A stretch of DNA of 64,000 nt from Gammaproteobacteria bacterium (GTDB taxonomy: Bacteria > Pseudomonadota > Gammaproteobacteria > Pseudomonadales > Pseudomonadaceae). The stretch covers positions 22,100 to 86,099 of the forward strand of contig JAHIWP010000078.1 of NCBI GenBank assembly GCA_018816095.1, written 5' to 3'. Positions 33,648-42,164 of the stretch are shown here, piece by piece; the first letter of the stretch is position 1; each line of letters begins with the position of its first letter. The translations under genes and the position numbers were made by a program. The notes under the pieces were generated by a model that did not search any database, was not told the DNA's origin, and was given only the letters and a program-made list of their open reading frames with translations.

Positions 33648-33969
33648 GATGCTCTACCCTCATTACCAGGCCGGCATTCTAGCCGAGTCGCCCCCGAATT
33701 TCTCGACCTACTGGGCATGCAATAGCTTCGCCTGACCGCCTTGCGAGGCAATCCGACCAGCGGGCCAAGCGCCAACAAGGCCCCATATGAACGCCCGGTA
33801 TTAATTATCTATTCTCATTAAAACAATCACTTATTGGCATATTCGATAACTAAACAGACTATTAATGCCGTTATCGCGCCGCCGCCTAGCGCATTTGAGA
33901 TTTATTTATCAAGCAATTGTCAAGTATTTCGAGTACAATGCGCGGCCAAATTAATTTTTAAATAGGTTA
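33648..33969. other. AT-rich divergent intergenic region (322 bp)
   Basis: Between the cvfB-type gene and a small-protein gene. The right part (about 33800-33965) is strongly AT-rich (for example ATTAATTATCTATTCTCATT), in contrast with the roughly 60% GC neighbours. A -10-like TACAAT sits at 33934-33939 facing the small gene, but I see no -35 at normal spacing. Such AT-rich promoter regions are usual targets of MvaT/H-NS-type proteins; that link is inference. Confidence 0.5.
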
Positions 33970-34158
33970 ATGGCCGTCATGCGCGTAAAAGCATCCAACA
34001 GCAAACCCAAGCCGGCGCCAGCCGTGGAAACCAGTGCCTCGATCGATACACAGATCGAAGCGTTCCTGAAGTCCGGCGGGGAAATCCAGCAAATTGCCAA
34101 AGGCGTCAGCGGCCAGGTGTACGGCACCAGCAAGCAGATCACCATCGGCAAAAAGTAG
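33970..34158 (+). CDS. Small hypothetical protein, 62 aa
   Basis: A 62-residue basic protein that I do not recognise. The N-terminal third is Lys/Pro/Ala-rich (KASNSKPKPAPAVE), the middle is a probable helix ending IEAFLKSGGEIQQIAKGVSG, and the end is GKK. The FLxxGGxIxxI phrase occurs in several small proteobacterial proteins, including the C-terminal part of the RNA polymerase-binding factor SutA as I recall it, but the resemblance is too short to assign function. Start could also be ATG 33979. The long AT-rich upstream region suggests tight regulation. Confidence 0.7.
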   Translation: MAVMRVKASNSKPKPAPAVETSASIDTQIEAFLKSGGEIQQIAKGVSGQVYGTSKQITIGKK

Positions 34159-34374
34159 CACTCTCTGGCCATGCAGCGCTTTGCTCGCAATGACAAGGCG
34201 CTGGCCATTGCATAATCCATCACCTCCCCCTGCCCCATACCCAGTTGTTTTGCCTATTTGCGCGCCGCGCTCTGGCGCTTAGCACAACCTTGTTTCAGAA
34301 TCATGGCAGCCTGCATGTTGCGGCTGATTCGGCATTGCCGTTGCTGATCGATGGCAATCGTCCCAGGAGTACCC

Positions 34375-36597
34375 GTGCGCGTTACCTGCAATTGGCTGCG
34401 ACACCCTTCCAGCACCCTGTTTATCCTCGGTTTACTACTCCTTGCCCTGCCATTACTCAGCCGCTACACGCTGGGCTGGTCACACGGCTATGGCTACCTG
34501 TCTGATTTAGCCATTGGCAGCGTGTTGCTGATCACCCTGCACCAACGCACCTGGCTGCTGAGCGTTCCCTTGCTGGTGGTCTGGTGCATTTTCACCCTGG
34601 GCAACGCCGAACTGGTCAGCGCAGTGGGGCGCATGCCGGGACCTGCCGATTTGCACTACCTGGCCGACCCACAGTTCGTCAGCCATTCAACCCAGGGCGC
34701 CGGTTTGAGCCAGCCGCTAATGGCCACAGCCTTGGCTGTGCTGGTGGCACTCTATCTAGGCCTACGCCGTATGCAGACGCCACGCCATAGCGCGCCACCT
34801 GCGCGCCGCTGGCTGCTGTTGCCGCTGTCACTGTTTGCCGTACATGGCGCCTTCCAGCAATTCAAACCCAGCGAGGCGGACCAATGGCTGCAGTTCAACC
34901 TGCCGCACAAGCTACTGGCGGAAAGCGCCAGTAACGGCCAGCAATATTTAGCCGACTGGCTGGCGGCGGATGAGCCAAGCAGCCCACCCGATATCAGCGG
35001 CCTTAACCAACTCGACCTGAATGGCACGCCCCTGCTCAAACAGGCCGGCAGCGCCCGCAACGTGCTGATCATTACCCTGGAAGGCGTGACCGGCGCCTAT
35101 ATAAAAGGCAGTCGCCAGGCCATCGGCAGCCACTATGCACAAGACCCGATGCCACGCCTGAGCCAATGGGCCGAACGCGGCATGCTCACCACCGATTATG
35201 TGCTGCACGGTCACCAGACCATCCGCGGCCTTTACGCCATGCTTTGTGGTGATTACAACAAACTCGACACCGGCACCCCGAAAGGCGTCGAACTGCTGAA
35301 TAACCGGCAGCGCAGTGAGCAGTGCCTCCCCGCGCAGTTGCGCGAGCGCGGCCTCAGCACGCATTTCCTGCAGGGCGCCGGGCTGCGTTTTATGGCCAAA
35401 GACCAGATCATGCCGCAGATGGGCTTCGAGCAAACCCACGGCCGCGACTGGTTCAAAAATAAGCCCTATCTCGAATTCCCATGGGGCATGGACGACAAGG
35501 CCTACTTCGAGGGCGCCTTAACTTACGTGCAGCAGCTGCGTAACAAGCAGCAACCCTGGATGTTGACCCTGCTGACCGTGGGCACTCACCAACCCTACTC
35601 TGCCCCGCAGGCCTATCTGGACCGCCAGCCCAATAGCAAATTGGCGGCGATTGCTTACCTGGACGATGCCGTCGCCGACTTTCTTACGGCGCTGGAAAAG
35701 CAAGGCGTGCTGAAGGACACCCTGGTGATCATCACCTCGGACGAATCCCATGGTTTGGAAAACGTGCGCTTAGCCTCAGCCTGGGGCTTTAACCTGCTAC
35801 TGGCCCCCGAACAGGCGCAACTGCCCGCCCTCAAGCAAGGCGTATACGGCCATGTTGACCTGACGGCCTCGGTGCTCGATTACTTCGCTTTTCCCGTGCC
35901 GAGCAACATCGCCGGGCGCTCGCTGTTGCGTGACTACCGCACAGGCCGCGAAATCATCTCCTACACCAACGGCCTGCTGCGCCAGCATGATGGTCAGGGC
36001 ACCTTGACCGAATGCGACTTCCAGAGTGTTTGCCGGCGCTACGCCAGCCCTGGCTTTATTGCCGACAGCGCACGCTACCTGGGGCGTTTCAGCGGTAAGC
36101 CGGCGCGATTGATCAGCCAACGCGCAGGCTTGCTCGATCAATCGCTGAGCAGCGGCCATACCGAACAGCACTACCAGTTCGCCAACACTCAGCCGATCAC
36201 GCTCACCCCCGGCGCCAGCAATGACTGGACCGACAACTTAGTGGGCGCGCAGTACCTGACCTTGGGTAAAGACACGCAGACCACGGTGACCCTTAAAATC
36301 CGCGCGCTGAGCATGGCTACGCCAGGCGCCACACTGCATTTGAAAACCAAGGAATACGACCGCGACGTAGACTTGCCGATACCCGAACTGCCGCTGCTCA
36401 CTCGCGACAAGCCCATCGAGATCAGCTTCACGTTCGACAACCCGGCCGCGCGCAAGGCGTTTTCTTTCCACCTGACCGGCCAGGGCCAGGGCGCCATCGA
36501 AATCGTCGATTTCAGCGTCAGCAGCACACCGCTTGAGTCAGATACGAAACTACTGGCCGCCCAGGAAGTTTTGGACGAAATCGTTCCCACGCCCTAA
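34375..36597 (+). CDS. LTA-synthase-like membrane sulfatase-fold enzyme
   Basis: A 740-residue inner-membrane protein of the alkaline phosphatase/sulfatase superfamily, LTA synthase-type layout: about four hydrophobic segments in the first 170 residues, then a periplasmic catalytic domain with NVLIITLEGVTGAYI (metal-binding Glu), GHQTIRGLYAMLCG containing the likely Thr nucleophile, VGTHQPYS and IITSDESHG for the C-terminal metal site. After about 540 there is an extra beta-rich domain of about 180 residues. Candidates include phosphoglycerol or phosphoethanolamine transfer to surface glycans. Start GTG 34375 follows AGGAG. Confidence 0.85.
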   Translation: MRVTCNWLRHPSSTLFILGLLLLALPLLSRYTLGWSHGYGYLSDLAIGSVLLITLHQRTWLLSVPLLVVWCIFTLGNAELVSAVGRMPGPADLHYLADPQFVSHSTQGAGLSQPLMATALAVLVALYLGLRRMQTPRHSAPPARRWLLLPLSLFAVHGAFQQFKPSEADQWLQFNLPHKLLAESASNGQQYLADWLAADEPSSPPDISGLNQLDLNGTPLLKQAGSARNVLIITLEGVTGAYIKGSRQAIGSHYAQDPMPRLSQWAERGMLTTDYVLHGHQTIRGLYAMLCGDYNKLDTGTPKGVELLNNRQRSEQCLPAQLRERGLSTHFLQGAGLRFMAKDQIMPQMGFEQTHGRDWFKNKPYLEFPWGMDDKAYFEGALTYVQQLRNKQQPWMLTLLTVGTHQPYSAPQAYLDRQPNSKLAAIAYLDDAVADFLTALEKQGVLKDTLVIITSDESHGLENVRLASAWGFNLLLAPEQAQLPALKQGVYGHVDLTASVLDYFAFPVPSNIAGRSLLRDYRTGREIISYTNGLLRQHDGQGTLTECDFQSVCRRYASPGFIADSARYLGRFSGKPARLISQRAGLLDQSLSSGHTEQHYQFANTQPITLTPGASNDWTDNLVGAQYLTLGKDTQTTVTLKIRALSMATPGATLHLKTKEYDRDVDLPIPELPLLTRDKPIEISFTFDNPAARKAFSFHLTGQGQGAIEIVDFSVSSTPLESDTKLLAAQEVLDEIVPTP

Positions 36598-36630
36598 GCG
36601 GCTGGACTACTGACGGCGCATCAGCTGCCG

Positions 36631-37353
36631 TCAGTACATCGCGTAGCGGCGCTCAATTTCCGCGTATTCGCCGCTTTGTTTAAGCAGCGCCAAGCCCTGA
36701 TTGAAGCGCGCGCAATGGGCCTGCTGCTGGCAACCCAGCTTGTAATCGGTGGGCGCGAAAATAGGATAAATGCTCAGCGCCTGGGTCACATCGACCTGGC
36801 CCCTCACCTCATGGTTGAAATAGCGCAGGATGCGCATATCCGTCACCACCACATCAACCCGCCCGCTGTAGAGCATACGATTGCGGGCAATCTGAAAAGC
36901 CTCCTCGCGGTAACGCGGATTATTTTCGGCCATGTTCTGGTACTCACTGCCGAGCAGCAAGCGTGCCTGCTGAAAGGCATTCACCGAGTAGTTGAGCAGG
37001 TCACTGACGCGCTGAATATTCACGTCTCTCGAGCGCAGAGCCACAGCGACATTCTGATAACGGATGTACGCATCAGAATAAAAAATCGCACCGCCACTGC
37101 GCTCGTTCGTAGTGGCAATAACGTCTAGCTGGCCCTTGCTCAGCATCAAATTCAAACGCCCCATGGGGGCGTAGTGCGCCTCAGGCTCTAAGCCACCACG
37201 CTGCAAGGCAGCCATGACGATGTCATATTCCAGGCCGCGTGCTTGGTTCTCAAAAATATACGGCGGCTTGTGTGTACCAAAGCCTACGCGCAGGCTTTGC
37301 GCTGAGGCCATCAAGCTGAATACCAACAGAAAAAACACCCACAGCCATTTCAT
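36631..37353 (-). CDS. Periplasmic binding-protein-like (family 3 SBP), orphan
   Basis: A 240-residue exported PBP2-fold protein. Signal peptide 1-18 (MKWLWVFFLLVFSLMASA), then LRVGFGTHKPPYIFENQARGLEYDIVMAALQRGG, the hallmark N-terminus of family 3 solute-binding proteins, and LNLMLSKGQLDVIATTNERSGG. No ABC transporter genes lie nearby, so it may work as a sensor input or with a distant permease. Start ATG 37353 has AGG nine bases upstream; the frame reaches 37410. It is divergent from the oxidoreductase gene. Confidence 0.8.
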   Translation of the reverse strand: MKWLWVFFLLVFSLMASAQSLRVGFGTHKPPYIFENQARGLEYDIVMAALQRGGLEPEAHYAPMGRLNLMLSKGQLDVIATTNERSGGAIFYSDAYIRYQNVAVALRSRDVNIQRVSDLLNYSVNAFQQARLLLGSEYQNMAENNPRYREEAFQIARNRMLYSGRVDVVVTDMRILRYFNHEVRGQVDVTQALSIYPIFAPTDYKLGCQQQAHCARFNQGLALLKQSGEYAEIERRYAMY

Positions 37354-37427
37354 AGCAGTACCTAAGTTAAACCTGTGCCCAGCATAGCTGGCTATCCACT
37401 CGCCTTGCATCGGCCTATCACTGAGAT

Positions 37428-37447
37428 CGATTAATCCGCATTAATCG
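37428..37447. promoter_or_regulatory. Perfect inverted repeat CGATTAAT-N4-ATTAATCG
   Basis: An 8-bp perfect dyad with 4-base spacer in the divergent region between the binding-protein gene and the MDR oxidoreductase gene, about 65 bases before the latter's ATG. It contains the ATTAAT core common in LysR- and AraC-type sites. No dedicated regulator gene is adjacent. Confidence 0.5.
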
Positions 37448-37512
37448 CCCCACGCCCGCACAGAGCTAGACTCCTCCCACCCAAGTCAGTTGTTCATCAC
37501 TGGAGAGCCTTA

Positions 37513-38493
37513 ATGCTAAAAGCCGAATACCAACAACGCGGCCCGCAACCGCACGAGGTGATCGCCGCCGTTGAGCTGCAACTGCCAGAGCCCGGCACAG
37601 GTCAGGTACGGATCAAAGTGCTGGCCGCCCCCATCAACCCTTCCGACGTCCTCACCCTTACCGGCGAATACGGCATGCTGCCGCCGCTGCCGGCGATCGG
37701 TGGCAATGAGGGCGTCGGGCGAGTCGAGACGCTGGGCGCTGAGGTCAGCAACCTGAAAGTCGGCCAGATGGTCCTGCTCCCAGTGGGATGCGGCACGTGG
37801 GTCAGCCATCTGAATGCTCCCGCCAATAAGCTGATCCCCTTGCCGGAGGCCGATCCACAACAACTGGCGATGCTCACGGTCAATCCGCCGACCGCCTCCC
37901 TGCTACTCAGCCAGTTCGTCGACCTCAAACCCGGCGATTGGGTGATCCAGAACGCTGCCAACTCGGGCGTCGGCAGTTACCTGATCCAGCTGGCCAAGTT
38001 GCGCGGGTTCAAGACCGTCAACGTGGTGCGCCGCGAATCCGCAGTCGCAGGCGTTGAAGCCGAAGGCGGTGACGTGGTGCTGGTCGACGGGCCGGACCTG
38101 GCCAAGCGCGTACGCGCGGCCACCGGCGGCGCAGCCATCCGTCTGGGTATCGATGCGGTAGGCGGTGAGGCCACTGATCACCTGGCGGCCAGCCTGTGTG
38201 ACGGCGGCGTACTGGTTAACTACGGCATGATGAGCCGCCAGCCGTGCCAAGTGTCGCCGTCGTCCTTTGTATTCCGGGATGTCAGCCTGCGCGGCTTCTG
38301 GCTGGCCAAATGGTTCCAGAATGCCAGCCAGGCCGAGCAGATGAAGGTATTTGGCGAACTGGTGCAGCTGATTGCCAGCGGCAAACTGCACACCCGCGTT
38401 GCCGCGACCTATGACGTCAGCGAGATCAAACAAGCCGTGGCAGCGGCTGCCAGCGGTGAGCGCGAGGGTAAGGTGCTGATCGTACCGAAATAA
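37513..38493 (+). CDS. MDR-family oxidoreductase, 2-enoyl thioester reductase-like
   Basis: A 326-residue medium-chain dehydrogenase/reductase without the catalytic zinc ligands. INPSDVLTLTGEYGMLPPLPAIGGNEGVG is the pattern of mitochondrial trans-2-enoyl-CoA/ACP reductase (MECR/ETR); NAANSGVGSYLIQLAKLRGFKTVNVVRR is the NADPH-binding Rossmann loop. It probably reduces enoyl thioesters or quinone-like acceptors with NADPH; substrate unproved. GGAG lies a few bases before the ATG, and a strong hairpin follows the stop. Confidence 0.85.
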   Translation: MLKAEYQQRGPQPHEVIAAVELQLPEPGTGQVRIKVLAAPINPSDVLTLTGEYGMLPPLPAIGGNEGVGRVETLGAEVSNLKVGQMVLLPVGCGTWVSHLNAPANKLIPLPEADPQQLAMLTVNPPTASLLLSQFVDLKPGDWVIQNAANSGVGSYLIQLAKLRGFKTVNVVRRESAVAGVEAEGGDVVLVDGPDLAKRVRAATGGAAIRLGIDAVGGEATDHLAASLCDGGVLVNYGMMSRQPCQVSPSSFVFRDVSLRGFWLAKWFQNASQAEQMKVFGELVQLIASGKLHTRVAATYDVSEIKQAVAAAASGEREGKVLIVPK

Positions 38494-38505
38494 ACCTCAG
38501 CTAAA

Positions 38506-38528
38506 CGACGGCGGGCAATCCGCCGTCG
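38506..38528. terminator. Hairpin between the converging MDR and DUF1294 genes
   Basis: CGACGGCGG and CCGCCGTCG form a perfect 9-bp stem around GCAAT. The minus strand continues TTTAG and the plus strand CTTAAG, so the T run is weak; it may end both converging transcripts. Confidence 0.5.
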
Positions 38529-38529
38529 C

Positions 38530-39051
38530 TTAAGCGATGACCGCCCCATTGATCAGCCATAGCACCAGCCCGGCAAGGGCCAGGTGCAGCGCGACGATCA
38601 GCCAGAACACCAACTGATAACTCGGTTTGCGGTTCTTGTGACGGATCAGGCGCTGCGCCAACAACCCGCCAGGCCAGCCACCCAGCAGTTCATACAGGTG
38701 CAGGCGCGCCTCGGGCGTGCGCTGCAGCCCCTTGATGGCGAACTGTTTGTCGCGGTAGTAGGCAAAAAAGCAGATCAGGCTCATCAGCCCGTAGAGCGCC
38801 GCCAGCAGCGGCAACAGCTCAACCCCCAGCAACAGCGGCTGCAGGCGCTCGTGCCAGAGCGCTGCAACCGCGTGCAGCCAAGGTGGATAACTGGCGTAGT
38901 TACTGACGCTCAAGGCCAGGTTGCTCTGCGCAATGCTGCAGGGCTGGTCGGTGTAAAGCACCACACCATCCTCCTGCAAACATTTGTGTACCGCCGCCTG
39001 CGCCTGCGCGGTAATAAACAGCGCAGCAAGCCAACACAGCCAGCGCGCCAT
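38530..39051 (-). CDS. DUF4124-like/DUF1294 fusion membrane protein
   Basis: A 173-residue protein with two recognisable parts. After a signal-like N-terminus (WLCWLAALFITAQAQA) comes VHKCLQEDGVVLYTDQPCS, which looks like a short DUF4124 module with a Cys pair; then from about residue 75 a DUF1294 domain with YGLMSLICFFAYYRDKQFAIKG, LLGGWPGGLLAQRLIRHKN and a last membrane helix. DUF1294 is a small membrane domain often attached to cold-shock-like domains; neither module has a known activity. It sits five bases after the DEAD-box helicase gene, likely co-transcribed. Confidence 0.8.
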   Translation of the reverse strand: MARWLCWLAALFITAQAQAAVHKCLQEDGVVLYTDQPCSIAQSNLALSVSNYASYPPWLHAVAALWHERLQPLLLGVELLPLLAALYGLMSLICFFAYYRDKQFAIKGLQRTPEARLHLYELLGGWPGGLLAQRLIRHKNRKPSYQLVFWLIVALHLALAGLVLWLINGAVIA

Positions 39052-39055
39052 GGCG

Positions 39056-40408
39056 TTACTCGGCCGCTGGCGTACGGCGCTTCAACGGCGCCAAACCGTC
39101 CTGGCTAACCAGCACCGGCGCATCGGCCTTGGGCTTATTGATGGTGTTGCGCTTGCTCGGCGCCTTGGCGGCAGGCTTTTTCGCAACAATCTTCTTGCCG
39201 GTTTTCGGGTCGATCTTTTTCTTCTTCGGGCCAACAGCCTTGCCAGATGCCTTGAGGTTTTTCGGCCCCTGGTAGATGCCCTTGATGTCTTTGATGTTAC
39301 GGCGTTCGAAGCGCTGCTTGAGGTAGCGCTCGATGCTCGACATCAGCGCCCAGTCGTTGTGGCAGATCAGCGAGATCGCCAGACCTTCAGCGCCTGCGCG
39401 GCCGGTACGACCAATGCGGTGCACGTACTCGTCGCCGGAGCGCGGCATATCGAAGTTGATCACCAGATCCAGGCCGTCAACGTCCAGGCCGCGCGCTGCC
39501 ACATCGGTGGCCACCAGAATCTTCACCGCGCCTTGCTTGAGGCGGTCGATGGCCAGCTTACGGTCCTTCTGGTCTTTTTCGCCGTGCAGCACGAACACCT
39601 TGTATTCCTTGGCCACCAGCTTGCCGTAGAGGCGGTCAGCCTGAACCCGGGTATTGGTGAAGATGATCGCCTTCTCGTAGGTTTCGTTGGCCAGCAACCA
39701 GTCGACCAGACGCTCTTTATGATGGTTGTGGTCGGCGGTGATGATCTGCTGACGGGTGCCTTCATTGAGCTGGTTAACCTTGTTGACCTGCAAGTGCTCA
39801 GGCTCTTTCAGCACCTTGCCCACCACCTCACGCAACCCGGCACCGCCACTGGTGGCGGAAAACAGCAGGGTCTGGCGTTCGGCATTGCACAATTCGGCCA
39901 AGCGCTGCACATCATCGCTGAAGCCCATATCAAGCATGCGATCGGCTTCGTCGAGCACCAGCACTTCAACTTCATCGAGCAGCAGATTACCGGCGTTAGC
40001 GTGCTCAATCAGACGGCCTGGCGTGCCGATCAGGATATCCACCCGGCGCAGCATCGCGGCCTGCACCTTGAAGTCTTCACCCCCGGTAATCAGACCGGCT
40101 TTAAGGAAGGTGAACTGCGCAAAGCGCTCAACTTCTTTGAGCGTCTGTTGGGCCAACTCGCGGGTCGGCAGCAGGATCATCGCGCGTACACTCATACGCG
40201 GCGAAGAGGCGCCATCGCCGAGCAGGCGATTAAGCATCGGCAAAACGAAGGCGGCGGTCTTGCCGCTGCCGGTTTGCGCGATTACCCGCAGGTCTTTTCC
40301 TTGTAGCGCCAGCGGAATGGCCGCCAGCTGCACCGGGGTGGGCTCGACAAAGTTCAGCGCAGCCACGGCTTTAAGCAGGCGTTCATGCAGGGCGAATTGG
40401 GAAAACAC
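39056..40408 (-). CDS. DEAD-box RNA helicase (RhlE/SrmB-like)
   Basis: ATP-dependent RNA helicase, 450 residues. All motifs are visible: Q motif FVEPTPVQLAAIPLAL, Walker A AQTGSGKT, PTREL, DEAD box VLDEADRM, SAT, ATDVAARGLDV and HRIGRTGRAG. The C-terminal about 80 residues are Lys-rich and low complexity (KKKKIDPKTGKKIVAKKPAAK), as in RNA-binding tails of these enzymes. Start is GTG 40408 with GAGGTT eight bases upstream; the TTG at 40432 is less likely. Role is ribosome assembly or RNA turnover by family inference. Confidence 0.93.
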   Translation of the reverse strand: MFSQFALHERLLKAVAALNFVEPTPVQLAAIPLALQGKDLRVIAQTGSGKTAAFVLPMLNRLLGDGASSPRMSVRAMILLPTRELAQQTLKEVERFAQFTFLKAGLITGGEDFKVQAAMLRRVDILIGTPGRLIEHANAGNLLLDEVEVLVLDEADRMLDMGFSDDVQRLAELCNAERQTLLFSATSGGAGLREVVGKVLKEPEHLQVNKVNQLNEGTRQQIITADHNHHKERLVDWLLANETYEKAIIFTNTRVQADRLYGKLVAKEYKVFVLHGEKDQKDRKLAIDRLKQGAVKILVATDVAARGLDVDGLDLVINFDMPRSGDEYVHRIGRTGRAGAEGLAISLICHNDWALMSSIERYLKQRFERRNIKDIKGIYQGPKNLKASGKAVGPKKKKIDPKTGKKIVAKKPAAKAPSKRNTINKPKADAPVLVSQDGLAPLKRRTPAAE

Positions 40409-40584
40409 GGGGGTAACCTCGACGAAAAACAAAAAATCAGCCGCATAGCCTACCGCTTTCCGGCCTTGCGGCCGAGTGACTTTGCATATTCAGTGCAATA
40501 AAGCGACCGTTGCCCCTGAACCAAGCCTAAACCAGCTGTTCAAATTGACCATAAAACCCGCCTTCGTGGGCCTTGGAGTTCATC

Positions 40585-41001
40585 ATGCGTAACCTGCGAC
40601 AAGCCTTGTTAATCAGCGCAACCCTGGCATTCACACTCACTGCGCAAAGCGCTATGGCGGCGCCCAAACATGATCACCCTGGCAAACAGGGGGGCGGCCA
40701 GAACAGCGACATCCGCGTTGACCTCAACGGCCCGTCGATTGATATCGGCCGGGTACGCATCGTGCTGGGCGAGAACCGCAACCTGATCGGCGCAACCCGC
40801 GCCTTACCGCCAGGCATCGCCAAGAACCTCGCACGGGGCAAACCACTGCCACCTGGCATTGCGAAAAACTTCGACAGCCGGCTACTTGGCCAACTGCCGC
40901 GCTATGACGGCTATGAGTGGAAGCAAACCGGCACTGACGTGGTGCTGGTAGCCATTGCTACGGGCATCATTTACGAAGTGCTGCGCAACGTGCTGGACTG
41001 A
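40585..41001 (+). CDS. CigR-like secreted protein
   Basis: A 138-residue exported protein. Signal peptide 1-25 (LLISATLAFTLTAQSAMAA), then a Gly/His/Lys-rich stretch, repeated PPGIAKNLARGKPLPPGIAKNF and the C-terminal hydrophobic VVLVAIATGIIYEVLRNVL. This pattern is the one often annotated as anti-virulence regulator CigR family, from the Salmonella protein CigR; the Pseudomonas homologues have no proven function and no secretion-system context here. Start ATG 40585 follows TTGGAG. Confidence 0.75.
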   Translation: MRNLRQALLISATLAFTLTAQSAMAAPKHDHPGKQGGGQNSDIRVDLNGPSIDIGRVRIVLGENRNLIGATRALPPGIAKNLARGKPLPPGIAKNFDSRLLGQLPRYDGYEWKQTGTDVVLVAIATGIIYEVLRNVLD

Positions 41002-41007
41002 GCCACA

Positions 41008-41916
41008 TTACTGCTCGGCAAACGATGCGCTGCGCCGTTGTTTGATCAACAGGCGCGCGCTATCCCAACCCACCAGCAACACCGCCAACCAGATCGGCAA
41101 ATAAGTGAGCCATTGGGCCGCATCAAATTGCTCACCGAGAAACAGCAACGCCACCAGAAACAGCAGTACCGGTTCGACATAGCTGAGGATGCCGAATAGC
41201 CCCATCGGTAGCAGCCGACTGGCCGCCATCATCGCGGCAAACGCCAGCGCGCTGAGCAACCCCAGGCCAGGCAGCAGCCACCACAGCTGCGGGGCTTGGC
41301 TAAACAGCAGTGGTGGCCCCCACTGCACAACCATGTAGATCGCCACCGGGGCCATAAACAGCATTTCCAGCACGAACCCGGACAAGGCATCCAGGCGCAT
41401 CCAGCGGCGCAGCATGAAATACGGCGGATAGCCCAGCACCGTAACCATCACCACCCAGGAAAACGCCTGGGTCAGCCACAGCTCATGGGCGACGCCAAGC
41501 AACGCGCAGAACACCGCCAAGCGCTGCAACGGCCGCAGCCGCTCGCCGTAGAACACCCGGCCGGCCAGCACCATGGCCAGCGGTAGGAGGAAGTACCCCA
41601 GCGACACCTCCAGCATGCGCCCGGACAGCGGCGCCCAGACAAACAGCGCCCACTGGATCCCCATCAGCAGTGCAGCCACAGGCAGGCTGGCCAACAGCAA
41701 CGGTTCACGCCGCAGGCGAGCGAAGGCCGCCAGCAGCAGCGGCCATTGCCGCGACACGGTCACCAGCAGCAACACTGCCGGTAACGACCAGAGCACCCGC
41801 TGGGCAAACACTTGCAAGCCATCAAGCGGAGCCAACAGCTGCACATAGCCAGGCACCAAGGCAAACAACACCGAGGCGATAATCGACAGCGCCACACCGC
41901 GCCCAGACAGTTGCAT
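41008..41916 (-). CDS. rarD: RarD EamA-family transporter
   Basis: A drug/metabolite transporter of about 302 residues with ten membrane segments. Early sequence GVALSIIASVLFALVPGYVQLLAPLDGLQVFAQR and VWAPLSGRMLEVSLGYFLLPLAMVLAGRVFYGERL are typical of RarD, and FSWVVMVTVLGYPPYFMLRR is its central signature. RarD proteins are called chloramphenicol-sensitive, but the substrate is unknown. Start is ATG 41916; GTG 41919 is the next codon upstream. AGGG lies nearby. It converges on the CigR-like gene with a six-base gap. Confidence 0.9.
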   Translation of the reverse strand: MQLSGRGVALSIIASVLFALVPGYVQLLAPLDGLQVFAQRVLWSLPAVLLLVTVSRQWPLLLAAFARLRREPLLLASLPVAALLMGIQWALFVWAPLSGRMLEVSLGYFLLPLAMVLAGRVFYGERLRPLQRLAVFCALLGVAHELWLTQAFSWVVMVTVLGYPPYFMLRRWMRLDALSGFVLEMLFMAPVAIYMVVQWGPPLLFSQAPQLWWLLPGLGLLSALAFAAMMAASRLLPMGLFGILSYVEPVLLFLVALLFLGEQFDAAQWLTYLPIWLAVLLVGWDSARLLIKQRRSASFAEQ

Positions 41917-42083
41917 CACATCACCCTACTCATTCAGATCCAAACGCTTGCCTAGCTGAAGTTAAGACCACAGCGGCCAAGCAGCACGGCCGCGACCTTA
42001 CCCGCTCGCGCCTAAAAAAGCTCGGCAAGCCGGTTGCGCCTCATGCCATCACGGCTCGCGGGGTGAAACGCGGGCCATAAAAA

Positions 42084-42110
42084 CCCCCGCACAGCATTCG
42101 CCGCGCGGGG
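42084..42110 (-). terminator. Terminator after azoR
   Basis: CCCCGC and GCGGGG arms (within 42084-42110 on the minus strand) with a 14-base loop, followed on that strand by TTTTTATGG. Confidence 0.75.
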
Positions 42111-42164
42111 AGAGAGACGTCTAGGAGCACCAGACGCCAGGAGAGCTGAATGCAGCGGGAAGTG

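Noticed and set aside
38984-40306. Long plus-strand open frame of 440 codons opposite the DEAD-box helicase
   Set aside because: It is the antisense shadow of a clear helicase gene with all motifs; the product is His/Gln/Leu-rich with no domain and no ribosome site.
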